Below are positions 52,202 through 61,156 of a stretch of 64,000 nt of DNA, piece by piece. Both the position numbers and the translations under genes were made by a program. The DNA comes from Jejubacter sp036620675. Lineage in GTDB: Bacteria; Pseudomonadota; Gammaproteobacteria; Enterobacterales; Enterobacteriaceae. Numbering within the stretch: position 1 is the first letter of the stretch; each line of letters starts with the position of its first letter. The notes under the pieces are model-generated. The model was not told the origin of the DNA. It saw only the letters and a program-made list of their open reading frames with translations, and made no database searches. The DNA is taken from the NCBI GenBank assembly GCA_036620675.1, contig JAZHEE010000023.1; one strand, 5' to 3'.

Positions 52202-52221
52202 CGATAACACTTTCTGCTAAA
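52202..52221 (-). promoter_or_regulatory. marbox of the mar promoter
   Basis: The minus strand reads CTTTAGCAGAAAGTGTTATC, close to the E. coli mar marbox (ATTTAGCAAAACGTGGCATC) and at the same distance upstream of the -35. It should bind MarA, SoxS or Rob. Confidence 0.8.
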
Positions 52222-52392
52222 GCGTTTCGTGAATATAAAAAAATATGTCTGAATGTATCTTCATGCCAGTCATTGCGGCCAGAATAGCCGGTTAATACCT
52301 TACTTTTACTGACAGATATTCGCTGGTCTGACCGGCGATTTGTCCATATACTCGGGCCGGTTTTCCGATCGGATCGTTAATAAGGAGTGACG

Positions 52393-53037
52393 ATGCTGGA
52401 TTTGTTTAAAGCCGTTAGCCTTGGGCTGGTGGTGTTGCTGCCGCTGGCCAACCCTTTGACTTCCGTTGCGCTGTTTCTTGGGCTTTCGGGCGGGATGAAC
52501 AGCGAGGAGCGTAACCGTCAGTCGCTGATGGCTTCCGTCTATGTTTTTGCCATTATGATGGTGGCCTGGTATGCCGGTCAGCTGGTAATGAGCACTTTCG
52601 GGATCTCAATACCTGGTCTGCGTATTGCCGGTGGCTTAATTGTGGCCTTTATCGGTTTTCGAATGTTGTTTCCGGCGCCTGTAGTCGCCAGAAAGGATGA
52701 AGAAGAGCCCCCAAAGGCAGCAAATATCGCTTTTGTACCGCTGGCCATGCCAAGTACGGCGGGGCCGGGTACCATCGCGATGATTATCAGTTCAGCCTCT
52801 ACCGTAAAACACGGCATCGACTTTCCGGACTGGGTGATTCTGGTGTCGCCGGTACTGATTTTCCTGTGTGTCAGCCTGATATTGTGGGCCTGCCTGCGCA
52901 GTTCAGGGGCTATTATGCGGCTGGTGGGTAAAGACGGCATTGAGGCTATTTCTCGTCTGATGGGCTTTTTGCTGGTCTGCATGGGCGTGCAGTTTATTAT
53001 TAACGGCGTGCTGGAGATAGTTTCTCAGTACCATTAA
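52393..53037 (+). CDS. marC: MarC, UPF0056 inner-membrane protein
   Basis: 214-aa membrane protein with about six helices, beginning MLDLFKAVSLGLVVLLPLANPLTSVALFLGLS and ending FIINGVLEI, as in E. coli MarC. It is transcribed divergently from marRAB over marO. Despite its name it is not shown to cause resistance. AAGGAG lies 8 bases before the ATG. Confidence 0.95.
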   Translation: MLDLFKAVSLGLVVLLPLANPLTSVALFLGLSGGMNSEERNRQSLMASVYVFAIMMVAWYAGQLVMSTFGISIPGLRIAGGLIVAFIGFRMLFPAPVVARKDEEEPPKAANIAFVPLAMPSTAGPGTIAMIISSASTVKHGIDFPDWVILVSPVLIFLCVSLILWACLRSSGAIMRLVGKDGIEAISRLMGFLLVCMGVQFIINGVLEIVSQYH

Positions 53038-53123
53038 GGGCGAGGGCGGCAGGCACAATAAAAACAGGGTTGTTAATGAAAGGTTAAATGATGAGAATGA
53101 AATATTCTCCTTGTATGACCTGA

Positions 53124-53867
53124 ATGAGCAGTACCATGTTAACCACTCTTCCCGCATCCCTGTTTTCGCGGATCCGTATTTTTCTTGGCCGCCTGAAACC
53201 TCACGCCCTGCCGGTAGCCAGAAAACATATCCTTCTCTGTTCCGTTGGTGCGGGTAGCGGGCTGGCGGTAACCGGCATGTTCAGCCACTGGCTGCTCGGC
53301 GAAGTTAATCTGTGGTTTATTGCGCCAATGGGGGCTTCAGCCGTACTGCTGTTTGGCGTTCCGGCAAGTCCTCTGGCCCAGCCATGGTCCATTGTCGGGG
53401 GTAATGTCCTGTCTGCGATGATCGGCGTCTCTGTGGGGATTCTGGTGCCTGATACGGCGCTGGCCTGCGGTCTGGCGGCCGGTCTTTCCATTGCTGCGAT
53501 GTATTTTTTGCGCTGCCTGCATCCGCCTGGCGGTGCGGTGGCGCTAACGGCTATTCTGGGCGGCGCCGAGGTTGCGCATCAGGGTTATCACTTCGTCCTG
53601 ACGCCAGTACTGCTGAATTCTCTGATGCTGGCAGCGCTGGCCATTGTCTTTAACAATCTGGTGGGGCGCCGTTATCCGCATCCGCTGGCCGAAGAAGAGG
53701 TTAAAAGCCGGGGGATGCCGCTGGGAATGTCCGTGACCCGCGAAGATATCCATGCCGCGCTACTCGACGGTCAGTTTCTGGATATTGACGAGGATGACGT
53801 TCAGGAGTTGCTGGAGAAAATTGAGCAAAAAGCGGCTATGCGGAAGTCGGAAGCGCGGCGGAGTTGA
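53124..53867 (+). CDS. HPP-family integral membrane protein
   Basis: 247 aa. An HPP domain with four or five helices carries the name-giving motif in FLRCLHPPGGAVALTAILGG (about residues 133-152). It is followed by a hydrophilic C-terminal part, residues about 185-247, ending in an acidic and basic helix (DEDDVQELLEKIEQKAAMRKSEARRS). Plant and cyanobacterial HPP proteins have been linked to nitrite transport; the function in enterobacteria is not established. It lies between marC and sotB, where K-12 has no gene. Confidence 0.8.
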   Translation: MSSTMLTTLPASLFSRIRIFLGRLKPHALPVARKHILLCSVGAGSGLAVTGMFSHWLLGEVNLWFIAPMGASAVLLFGVPASPLAQPWSIVGGNVLSAMIGVSVGILVPDTALACGLAAGLSIAAMYFLRCLHPPGGAVALTAILGGAEVAHQGYHFVLTPVLLNSLMLAALAIVFNNLVGRRYPHPLAEEEVKSRGMPLGMSVTREDIHAALLDGQFLDIDEDDVQELLEKIEQKAAMRKSEARRS

Positions 53868-53909
53868 GGTGTTTTCCCATCGGTGGTTGCCGATGGGAAA
53901 ACGTGCGCG

Positions 53910-55106
53910 TCAGGAGTGGTGGGGCTGTTCTTCCAGCGCGTTGGGCCAGCGACGGAAGACCACCAGCGACCAGACCAGCGCCGCCAGGGCCGGGATGGCG
54001 CCCACATAGCCGATATCCGCCATCGACAGATGCAGACTGACCTGATTCCCCACCAGCGCGCCCGCGCCGATACCAATATTAAAGATGCCGGAAAACAGGG
54101 CCATCGCGACATCGGTGGCATCCGGTGCCAGCGCCAGCACTTTCACCTGCATGCCCAGACCAATCACCATCATCGCAATTCCCCAGAACAGGCTAAGCGC
54201 GATAAGCCCATTGCTGCTGCCGGAGGCCGGATACAGCAACATCAGGCAAACCAGTAGCATGGCGATAGCGCCGCTGACCAGGGTTGAGGCATGAAGGTTG
54301 CCCAGCTTGCTGAAAATAATACTGCCGATGATTCCGGCTCCGCCCAGAATCAGCAACAGTACGGTGGCGAATCCGGCGCTGAAACCGGCGACCGCCATCA
54401 CAAAGGGCTCAATATAGCTGTAAGCGGTGTAATGGGCGGTCACCACTACGGCGACCAGCAGGTAGATGCCCACCAGCGCCGGGCGACGGAACAGCGCCGG
54501 CAGACTCTTAAGCGAGCCGGAATGCTCGCTGGGAAGCCTGGGCAGCAGCTTCATCAGGCTCAGTAGCGTCAGCAACGCCACCATACCGATACCCAGGAAA
54601 GTCATGCGCCAGCCCAGATACTGACCCACCATACGGCCCAGCGGCAGACCCAGCACCATCGCCAGCGCGGTACCGGTGGCGATAAGACTCAGTGCCTGGG
54701 CGCGCTTACCGTGCGGCGCCATACGGATCGCCAGCGAAGCGGTAATCGACCAGAAAATAGCGTGGGCGCAGGCGATGCCGATGCGACTCAGCACCAGTAT
54801 CTGGAAGTTCCAGGCTAGATAAGAGAGCAGGTGGCTCGCGACGAAAACCATAAACAGGCCAATCAGCAGTCCGCGCCGCTCAAACTTCGCCGTCAGCAGC
54901 ATAAACGGCAGCGACAATAGCGCCACCACCCACGCATAGATGGTCAGCATAATGCCCACCTGAGCGGTCTGCATATTGAAACTCTGCGCGATATCCGACA
55001 GCAGGCCCACGGGCGCAAACTCCGTGGTGTTGAAGATAAATGCGGCGATGGCGAGCGTCACAACGCGCAGCCACGCGACTTTGCGGGAGACTGTGTTTGC
55101 CGTCAT
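53910..55106 (-). CDS. sotB: SotB (YdeA), MFS sugar efflux transporter
   Basis: 398-aa twelve-helix exporter close to E. coli SotB, which exports arabinose, lactose and IPTG. The N-terminus MTANTVSRKVAWLRVVTLAIAAFIFNTTEFAPVGLLSDIAQSF fixes the start at 55106. KVLALAPDATDVAMALFSGIFNIGIGAGALVGNQ is the conserved late region. It is oriented against marC as in E. coli. Confidence 0.95.
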   Translation of the reverse strand: MTANTVSRKVAWLRVVTLAIAAFIFNTTEFAPVGLLSDIAQSFNMQTAQVGIMLTIYAWVVALLSLPFMLLTAKFERRGLLIGLFMVFVASHLLSYLAWNFQILVLSRIGIACAHAIFWSITASLAIRMAPHGKRAQALSLIATGTALAMVLGLPLGRMVGQYLGWRMTFLGIGMVALLTLLSLMKLLPRLPSEHSGSLKSLPALFRRPALVGIYLLVAVVVTAHYTAYSYIEPFVMAVAGFSAGFATVLLLILGGAGIIGSIIFSKLGNLHASTLVSGAIAMLLVCLMLLYPASGSSNGLIALSLFWGIAMMVIGLGMQVKVLALAPDATDVAMALFSGIFNIGIGAGALVGNQVSLHLSMADIGYVGAIPALAALVWSLVVFRRWPNALEEQPHHS

Positions 55107-55291
55107 AAGAGTGTTTTGCGTCTGTTCATCTGAAAGGAGGAAGAAAGGCGCCGATCTTAAAACCTCGCTCGGGCAAAATACAATGGTTTTGTGACGCAAC
55201 TCTCATTTCTTTACAATGATGACGTTCATCCTGGTACGGTTACTGACGGCATGTTAATAACTGAGGAATCAATATATCGAGGATGTAAGTT

Positions 55292-56083
55292 ATGCAGGCG
55301 ATTGATTTCTGGCTGGTTGATGCGTTCAGTGACCGGCCGTTTGGCGGCAATGCGGCGGCAGTTTGCCCGTTGACCGACTGGCTGGCGGATGAGGTGATGT
55401 TACAGATGGCGCGGCAGCATAATCAGTCGGAGACCGCTTTTCTGGTGCGCAGCGACGAAGGCTTTGAACTGCGCTGGTTCACTACCCATGCGGAAATCGA
55501 TCTGTGCGGCCACGCCACCCTGGCCGCGGCCCACGTGATCTTTGAATATCTTGACTGGCCGGAAACGACCATTCGCTTCAGTACCCGTTTTGTGGGCGAA
55601 CTTCAGGTTACCCGTAATGGCGAATGGCTGACCCTGGATCTGCCAGCTCGTCATTGCACGCCCGAAGCGCCGCCCCGAACGCTGCTTAAGGCGCTGGGCA
55701 TCGAGCAGGCTCGCTCGGTCAGTAAAGGAAAGTGCTGGCTGGTGGAGTTGGAAAGTCGCCAGCAGGTTGAAGCGCTACAGCCGGATTTCGCCCTGATGCG
55801 GCAAATCACAGGGCTGAATAAGGTGTGCGTGACGGCGGCAGATAGCGAGTATGACTTTGTCAGCCGTTTCTTTAGCCCGGAGGTGACGATTCCGGAGGAT
55901 CCGGTGACCGGTTCGGCCCATACCCTGCTGATTCCCTGGTGGGGAGAGAAGCTGGGCAAAACCCGGATGCGCGCCCGCCAGGTGTCGCAGCGGGGCGGCG
56001 ATCTGCGCTGTGAATGGCAGGGAGAGCGGGTAAAAATCGGTGGACAGGCGCGTACCTATATTATGGGTAAGGTTTTTCTGTAA
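55292..56083 (+). CDS. PhzF-family isomerase-like protein
   Basis: 263-aa protein with the diaminopimelate-epimerase-like fold of PhzF. The N-terminal VDAFSDRPFGGNAAAVC is typical, the catalytic Glu is in NQSETAFLV (about residue 46), and the second-half motif is PEDPVTGSAHTLLIPWW. Substrate unknown in this group; the phenazine pathway is not implied. It follows the sotB promoter region on the other strand. Confidence 0.85.
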   Translation: MQAIDFWLVDAFSDRPFGGNAAAVCPLTDWLADEVMLQMARQHNQSETAFLVRSDEGFELRWFTTHAEIDLCGHATLAAAHVIFEYLDWPETTIRFSTRFVGELQVTRNGEWLTLDLPARHCTPEAPPRTLLKALGIEQARSVSKGKCWLVELESRQQVEALQPDFALMRQITGLNKVCVTAADSEYDFVSRFFSPEVTIPEDPVTGSAHTLLIPWWGEKLGKTRMRARQVSQRGGDLRCEWQGERVKIGGQARTYIMGKVFL

Positions 56084-56210
56084 CCTAATTCTATGAATAT
56101 CTAGCTAATTCTCAAAAAACATATGTTATCGCCTTTGGTTATTGGCCCCGTAATGGTGACACGCGAAATAATTTCACGACTAGCGGAATAACAGCAAATG
56201 GCGATTTTTT

Positions 56211-57266
56211 ATGTGGTATACGATCTTTTCCGGGCTGATCTGCGGCGCGCTGCTGGGTGTTGTGATGCAGCGCGGTCGTTTCTGTCTGACCGGCGGTTTT
56301 CGCGACATGTACATTGCGAAGAACAACCGCATCTTCTACGCGCTTCTGATAGCGATAGCCGTGCAGAGTATCGGAGTGTTTACCCTGATTTCCGGCGGCT
56401 TGCTGAGCTATGACGCAGGCGCTTTTCCCTGGTTTGGCACCATCTTCGGCGGATACGTTTTTGGTATCGGCATCGTTATGGCGGGCGGCTGCGCTACCGG
56501 CACCTGGTATCGCGCCGGGGAAGGGCTGCTGGGTAGCTGGATAGCGCTGTTCGCCTATATGCTTACCAGCGCGGTGATGCGCTCGGCGCACCTGACGGAC
56601 TTTAACCATCAGGTCAGGGGGCTGAATACCGCCCACAATTCCATCGCTGAAACCTTTGGTATTTCGGTATGGCTGCTGATCGCGCTGCTGGCGCTCGTCA
56701 CTCTGGCGCTGGTAGTGAAAGAGTTGCGCAAGCCGAAGCTGAAAATGGCGATGCTGCCGCCTAAGCGTAGCGGTCTGGCGCACCTGCTGTTTGAAAAACG
56801 CTGGCATCCGTTTGTTACAGCGATTCTGATCGGTCTGATCGCCACCCTGGCCTGGCCCCTGAGCGAAGCCACCGGCCGCCATTTTGGTCTGGGGATCACC
56901 TCACCAAGCGCCAATATCATCCAGTACCTGGTGATGGGTGACAGTAAATTCCTGAACTGGGGCGTTTTCCTGGTGCTGGGGATCTTTCTGGGCTCGTTTA
57001 TTGCCGCGAAGGCCAGCCGCGAATTTCGCCTGCGCGCAGCCGATGCCCGTACCTCGGTGCGCAGCTTCGGTGGCGGCATACTGATGGGTTTTGGCGCCAG
57101 TATTGCCGGCGGCTGCTCCATTGGCAACGGTCTGGTCATGACCGCTATGATGACCTGGCAGGGCTGGGTGGGACTGGTCTTTATGATTCTGGGCGTCTGG
57201 ACCGCCTCCTGGTTCCTGTTCGTACGCCCGCAACGCAAAGCGCGTCTGCAGACCGCTTCTGCCTGA
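56211..57266 (+). CDS. tsuA: TsuA (YeeE), thiosulfate importer
   Basis: 351-aa inner-membrane protein with about nine helices and three conserved Cys motifs: RGRFCLTGGFRD, MAGGCATGTWYRAGEG and IAGGCSIGNGLVM. E. coli TsuA takes up thiosulfate by relaying it between these cysteines and works with TsuB. It is close to E. coli YeeE throughout. tsuB follows after 24 bases. Confidence 0.93.
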   Translation: MWYTIFSGLICGALLGVVMQRGRFCLTGGFRDMYIAKNNRIFYALLIAIAVQSIGVFTLISGGLLSYDAGAFPWFGTIFGGYVFGIGIVMAGGCATGTWYRAGEGLLGSWIALFAYMLTSAVMRSAHLTDFNHQVRGLNTAHNSIAETFGISVWLLIALLALVTLALVVKELRKPKLKMAMLPPKRSGLAHLLFEKRWHPFVTAILIGLIATLAWPLSEATGRHFGLGITSPSANIIQYLVMGDSKFLNWGVFLVLGIFLGSFIAAKASREFRLRAADARTSVRSFGGGILMGFGASIAGGCSIGNGLVMTAMMTWQGWVGLVFMILGVWTASWFLFVRPQRKARLQTASA

Positions 57267-57290
57267 TCTATTTTTAAGTAAGGAGTTACG

Positions 57291-57518
57291 ATGACGGTTA
57301 AAAAACTCGATGTAGTCAGCCTGGTATGTCCGTTTCCGCTGATTGAAGCCAAAGCCGCCATGGCGGAGCTGCAAAGCGGCGACGAACTGGTGATTGATTT
57401 CGACTGTACCCAGGCGACGGAAAGCATACCGCAGTGGGCGGCCGAGGACGGCCACACCATCTCTGACTATCAGCAGGTAGGCGATGCCAGCTGGACCATC
57501 ACCGTAAAGAAAGGGTGA
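57291..57518 (+). CDS. tsuB: TsuB (YeeD), TusA-like sulfur carrier
   Basis: 75-aa TusA/SirA fold protein with the catalytic Cys-Pro in VCPFPLIEAKAAM (about residue 13) and DFDCTQATESIPQWA. It accepts thiosulfate or its sulfane sulfur from TsuA on the cytoplasmic side. AAGGAG precedes the ATG. A terminator ends the tsuAB unit. Confidence 0.94.
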   Translation: MTVKKLDVVSLVCPFPLIEAKAAMAELQSGDELVIDFDCTQATESIPQWAAEDGHTISDYQQVGDASWTITVKKG

Positions 57519-57538
57519 CATTGTCACTTTTTTCACCG

Positions 57539-57571
57539 GCCGGGAAGGGCGCTGCCTTACCCGGCTTTTTT
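57539..57571 (+). terminator. Terminator of tsuAB
   Basis: GCCGGG and CCCGGC around a 15-base loop, followed by six T. Confidence 0.8.
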
Positions 57572-57618
57572 ATTGCTTCACCTGCTCACAAAATAACATG
57601 ATAACGTGGAGGCAATCG

Positions 57619-58110
57619 TTGTATAAGATAACGCGAGAGAGCGCGCGCCAGCGCATCGCCCGCAGCCTGACTGAAGCGCTGGATAACTGGCACCGACGTC
57701 TGTATCCCAACGAAATGGCGCGCTTCACCCCCCTGAAGCTGGACGCCATTCCCGAATCAGAGCTGATTTTTATGATGATTCGCACGGCTGGCGGCGCGGC
57801 GGTGGGCTGCGGCGCCGTTGAACTGAAGCCGCGGGGCGGCGGTGAGCTGAAAAGTATCTGGATTGACCCCGAGCATCGCGGACACCGCCTGGGGGAGCGC
57901 CTGCTGGAGGCGCTGGAACAGCAGGCATTGAGTGAGGGATGCTGTCGGCTCAGGCTAACGGCGGTGAGTCGTCAGCACGGTGCCGTCACGCTTTATTTGC
58001 GTAACGGTTACCGTTTTATCAACGATGGCCCGGAAGCGCTCATGGAAAAGGCGCTTAGGATTCAGGATCGAGCGGATGAGAGGCTTCGCGCTTCGGCAAC
58101 AGGCTGCTAA
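57619..58110 (+). CDS. GNAT-family N-acetyltransferase
   Basis: 163 aa if started at the TTG 57619, which has GGAGG 8 bases upstream; the ATG at 57598 has no ribosome site. The acetyl-CoA motif is IWIDPEHRGHRLGERLLEALEQQA (about residues 84-107), and the AVTLYLRNGYRFI segment closes the fold. It belongs to the small MarR-associated/GNAT group without known substrate. Its last 56 bases overlap the end of ptrR on the opposite strand. Confidence 0.8.
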   Translation: MYKITRESARQRIARSLTEALDNWHRRLYPNEMARFTPLKLDAIPESELIFMMIRTAGGAAVGCGAVELKPRGGGELKSIWIDPEHRGHRLGERLLEALEQQALSEGCCRLRLTAVSRQHGAVTLYLRNGYRFINDGPEALMEKALRIQDRADERLRASATGC

Positions 58111-58942
58111 AGGCGTCAAGCTGCGGCGTTCTGGCGCCGCGACGCCAGATAAGCCAGGTGGTTAGCGTGCGCCACGGCGTGGTGAGTGCCCAGCGCGATA
58201 CCTGATGGCTGCCAGGCATGCTTTCCAGCATGCTGAGCGGCATCAGCGCCAGCCCGGCGCCGGCAATCACGCAGGCCAGCATACCGTGATAGGATTCCAT
58301 CTCATGGATTTTTCCAGGCATGGCGCCATCCTCATGAAACCAGCTTTCAAAATGGCGCCGGTAGGAGCAGTTGGCGCGAAAGGCGTAAATACTGGCGCCG
58401 TTAACGTCCCGGGCCCGGGAAATAGGGGGATGACCGGCAGGGGCGATCACCACCATCTCTTCATCGAATACCGGAACCCCTTCCAGCGCCGGGTGCAGCA
58501 GGGGGCCGTCGACAAAAGCGGCGGCCAGACTGCCGTCCAGCACGCTGTCGATCATTCCGCCCGACGGGCCGGTGCTGAGATCTAACTGAATGCGCGGATA
58601 GCGCTGGTTAAATTCCGCCAGAATACCCGGAATGCGCACCGCCGCGGTACTTTCCAGTGCCCCCAGCGCCAGCCTTCCCTGTGGCTCATCTCCGGAAACC
58701 ACCGTGCGGGCTTCGGCCACCAGACCCAGAATCTGCCGGCTGTAGGTAAGAAAACTATGCCCGGCGGGGGAAAGCCGCAGACGCTGATTTTCGCGGATAA
58801 ACAGCTCAGTGCCGAGATCCGCTTCCAGCTGGCGAATACGGGTGGTCAGGTTAGAGGGCACGCGGTGTACCCGCCGGGCGGCGGCGCTGATGCTGCCTTC
58901 TTCTGCCACGGCGTTAAACATCTCAAGCTGGGTCAGATCCAT
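58055..58942 (-). CDS. ptrR: PtrR (YneJ), LysR-family regulator of sad
   Basis: 295 aa. The N-terminal helix-turn-helix MDLTQLEMFNAVAEEGSISAAARRVHRVPSNLTTRIRQLEADLG is followed by a LysR substrate domain (VFDEEMVVIAPAGH; FRANCSYRRHFESWFHEDGAMPGKIHEMESYHGML), nearly as in E. coli PtrR. It controls the divergent sad gene and links it to putrescine and nitrogen metabolism. A 14-base palindrome between the two genes is a likely operator. Confidence 0.93.
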   Translation of the reverse strand: MDLTQLEMFNAVAEEGSISAAARRVHRVPSNLTTRIRQLEADLGTELFIRENQRLRLSPAGHSFLTYSRQILGLVAEARTVVSGDEPQGRLALGALESTAAVRIPGILAEFNQRYPRIQLDLSTGPSGGMIDSVLDGSLAAAFVDGPLLHPALEGVPVFDEEMVVIAPAGHPPISRARDVNGASIYAFRANCSYRRHFESWFHEDGAMPGKIHEMESYHGMLACVIAGAGLALMPLSMLESMPGSHQVSRWALTTPWRTLTTWLIWRRGARTPQLDAFSSLLPKREASHPLDPES

Positions 58943-58992
58943 AGCTTTCTCATATTGTGAAAGTTCGAGTTAATATTATTCAGTTTTATCGA

Positions 58993-59006
58993 CCATTGTA
59001 CAATGG
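58993..59006. promoter_or_regulatory. Palindromic candidate PtrR operator
   Basis: CCATTGTACAATGG, a perfect 14-base palindrome centred between the ptrR and sad start codons (50 bases from ptrR, 41 from sad). Confidence 0.6.
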
Positions 59007-59047
59007 CATGCTTAACCCACATTCGATAAAAATCGTGGAGAACAGAA

Positions 59048-60442
59048 ATGACGCATACGTTTTCACCTGCAACCCATGCGATTTCCATTAATCCGGCTAC
59101 CGGTGAGCAGATTGGCGCCTGGCCCTGGGCCGATAGCGTGGCCGTTGATAAAGCCATCGAACGGGTCTATCAGGGCTATCGCCAGTGGCGCGACGTATCG
59201 CTTGCCGAGCGGGCGGACGCTCTGCGTCGTCTGGGGGCCGCGTTACGTCATCGCGGCGAAGAGATGGCGCAGCTGATTAGCGCCGAAATGGGTAAACCCA
59301 TTACTCAGGCCCGGGGAGAGGTAAATAAGTCTGCGGCCCTGTGCGACTGGTATGCTGAACACGGGCCGGCGATGCTGAGTCAGCAGCCGACCCAGGTGGA
59401 ACAGAATAAAGCCGTAGTGGAGTTTCGCCCGCTGGGGCCGGTGCTGGCGGTGATGCCCTGGAACTTTCCGCTGTGGCAGGTGCTGCGCGGCGCGGTGCCG
59501 ATTCTGCTGGCGGGCAACAGCTATCTGCTGAAGCATGCGCCTTCGGTAATGGGTTGCGCCTGGCTGATTGAAGAACTGTTTCGCGATGCCCGGATCCCGG
59601 CCGGCGCTTTTGCGGTGGTTAACGCCACTCCTGAAGGGGTAAGCCAGGCGATCGCCGACGATCGTATCGCTGCCGTAGCGGTGACCGGCAGCGTACGCGC
59701 CGGAGCGGCTATCGGGGCTCAGGCCGGCGCTGCGCTGAAGAAGTGCGTTCTGGAGCTGGGCGGCAGCGATCCCTTTATCGTTCTGAACGATGCGGATATT
59801 GATGAGGCAGTAAAAGCCGCCGTGGCGGGACGTTATCAGAATACCGGGCAGGTTTGCGCCGCCGCCAAGCGTTTCATTGTCGAGCAGGGCGTTGCTGAAG
59901 CCTTTACCCGTAAATTCGTGGCCGAGGTGGCCCGGCTGCGTATGGGCTCCCCGAGTGATGAAGAGAACGTGCTGGGGCCGATGGCGCGCTACGATCTGCG
60001 CGACGAACTGCATCAGCAGGTTGAGGACTCCATAACCCAGGGGGCTGAACTACTGCTGGGCGGCCACAAGGTGGAAGGGGCTGGCAACTACTATGCGCCG
60101 ACGGTGCTGGGTAACGTCACGCCGGAAATGACCGCATTCCGCCAGGAGCTGTTTGGCCCGGTGGCGGCCATTACCGTGGCCCGGGACACTGAGCATGCTC
60201 TTGAACTTGCTAACGCCAGCGAATTCGGGCTTTCGGCCACGCTGTACACCGCCGACGAAGCGCTGGCCAGCGATATGGCCGCGCGCCTGGAGTGCGGTGG
60301 CGTGTTTATCAACGGTTACTGCGCCAGTGATGCCAGGGTGCCTTTTGGCGGGGTGAAAAAGAGCGGATTTGGTCGCGAACTGTCCCATTTTGGCCTGTAT
60401 GAGTTCTGTAATGTACAGACCGTGTGGAAAGATCGTCGCTAG
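59048..60442 (+). CDS. sad: Sad (YneI), NAD+-dependent succinate semialdehyde dehydrogenase
   Basis: 464-aa aldehyde dehydrogenase. The catalytic Glu is in VLELGGSDPFIV (about residue 235), the nucleophile Cys in NTGQVCAAAKRF (about 270), and the oxyanion Asn in MPWNFPLWQ. It oxidises succinate semialdehyde from GABA and putrescine breakdown to succinate. It is divergent from ptrR. In E. coli glsB (yneH) follows; here a small membrane protein gene and yneG come next. Confidence 0.95.
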   Translation: MTHTFSPATHAISINPATGEQIGAWPWADSVAVDKAIERVYQGYRQWRDVSLAERADALRRLGAALRHRGEEMAQLISAEMGKPITQARGEVNKSAALCDWYAEHGPAMLSQQPTQVEQNKAVVEFRPLGPVLAVMPWNFPLWQVLRGAVPILLAGNSYLLKHAPSVMGCAWLIEELFRDARIPAGAFAVVNATPEGVSQAIADDRIAAVAVTGSVRAGAAIGAQAGAALKKCVLELGGSDPFIVLNDADIDEAVKAAVAGRYQNTGQVCAAAKRFIVEQGVAEAFTRKFVAEVARLRMGSPSDEENVLGPMARYDLRDELHQQVEDSITQGAELLLGGHKVEGAGNYYAPTVLGNVTPEMTAFRQELFGPVAAITVARDTEHALELANASEFGLSATLYTADEALASDMAARLECGGVFINGYCASDARVPFGGVKKSGFGRELSHFGLYEFCNVQTVWKDRR

Positions 60443-60508
60443 CCTTTCTGCGCATGGCGCACGCTTAACGTGGAGCGTATACTGCGCTCCGCGTTTCGCC
60501 AGCGGCAG

Positions 60509-60631
60509 CTAAAGCAGGAACCTGGCGCTGAACGCGGCGAACAGCAGCATCGCTACGCTGCTTATCGTCACGCTAATAAAACTCATAATTGCACCGATGA
60601 TAATGAACTCTCTGATACCCCGTTTGCGCAT
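60509..60631 (-). CDS. Small membrane protein (40 aa)
   Basis: ORF MRKRGIREFIIIGAIMSFIS... with a basic N-terminus and one long hydrophobic helix. GGAG lies 7 bases before the ATG, a good ribosome site. It occupies the gap between sad and yneG, where E. coli has glsB. No homologue is recognised by name. Confidence 0.6.
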   Translation of the reverse strand: MRKRGIREFIIIGAIMSFISVTISSVAMLLFAAFSARFLL

Positions 60632-60726
60632 GCCATTCTCCAGCGGTTACCCGATTAACTTTAGGGGAAAAAGGTTAAACGGAAGCTAAATTCCGCACCG
60701 GGGAATACGCGAGAGGAGGAAGTATC

Positions 60727-61095
60727 ATGAATAACACCGACGCACTGTTCGAACGGCTGGCTCGTTCCCGTTTCCGCAGCCGTTTCCGGCTGGGGCCTAA
60801 AGAGCGTCAGTACTGTCTTGATAAAGGGGCATCGGTTATCGAGCGCCACGCTATCGATTTTATCACTACCCGCCTGGCGTGCGCCTGGCCGCCCAATGAC
60901 GGTAAACAGACGCCCATGCGTGGGCATCCGGTTTTTATCGCCCAACACGCCACAGCCACCTGCTGTCGCGGTTGCCTGGCCAAATGGCACGGTATCGCCG
61001 CCGGACAAGCGCTAAACGAAGAGCAGCAGCGCTACGTACTGGCCATTATCTGGCGCTGGCTGGTGACGCAAATGAACGATACTCCGGGGCGTTAA
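60727..61095 (+). CDS. yneG: YneG, DUF4186 protein
   Basis: 122-aa protein matching the DUF4186 pattern: LFERLARSRFRSRFRLGPKERQYC, then NDGKQTPMRGHPVFIAQHATATCCRGCLAKWHGI, with a Cys/His cluster (CCRGC...H) that may bind metal. The position between the sad region and the dgcF homologue matches yneG in E. coli. GAGGAGGAAG gives a strong ribosome site. Function unknown. Confidence 0.85.
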   Translation: MNNTDALFERLARSRFRSRFRLGPKERQYCLDKGASVIERHAIDFITTRLACAWPPNDGKQTPMRGHPVFIAQHATATCCRGCLAKWHGIAAGQALNEEQQRYVLAIIWRWLVTQMNDTPGR

Positions 61096-61156
61096 GCGCC
61101 CACGCGGGTACAGAATAGGTTATGCTGGCCTTCAGATTTCCAGGACAAAGAACGCC

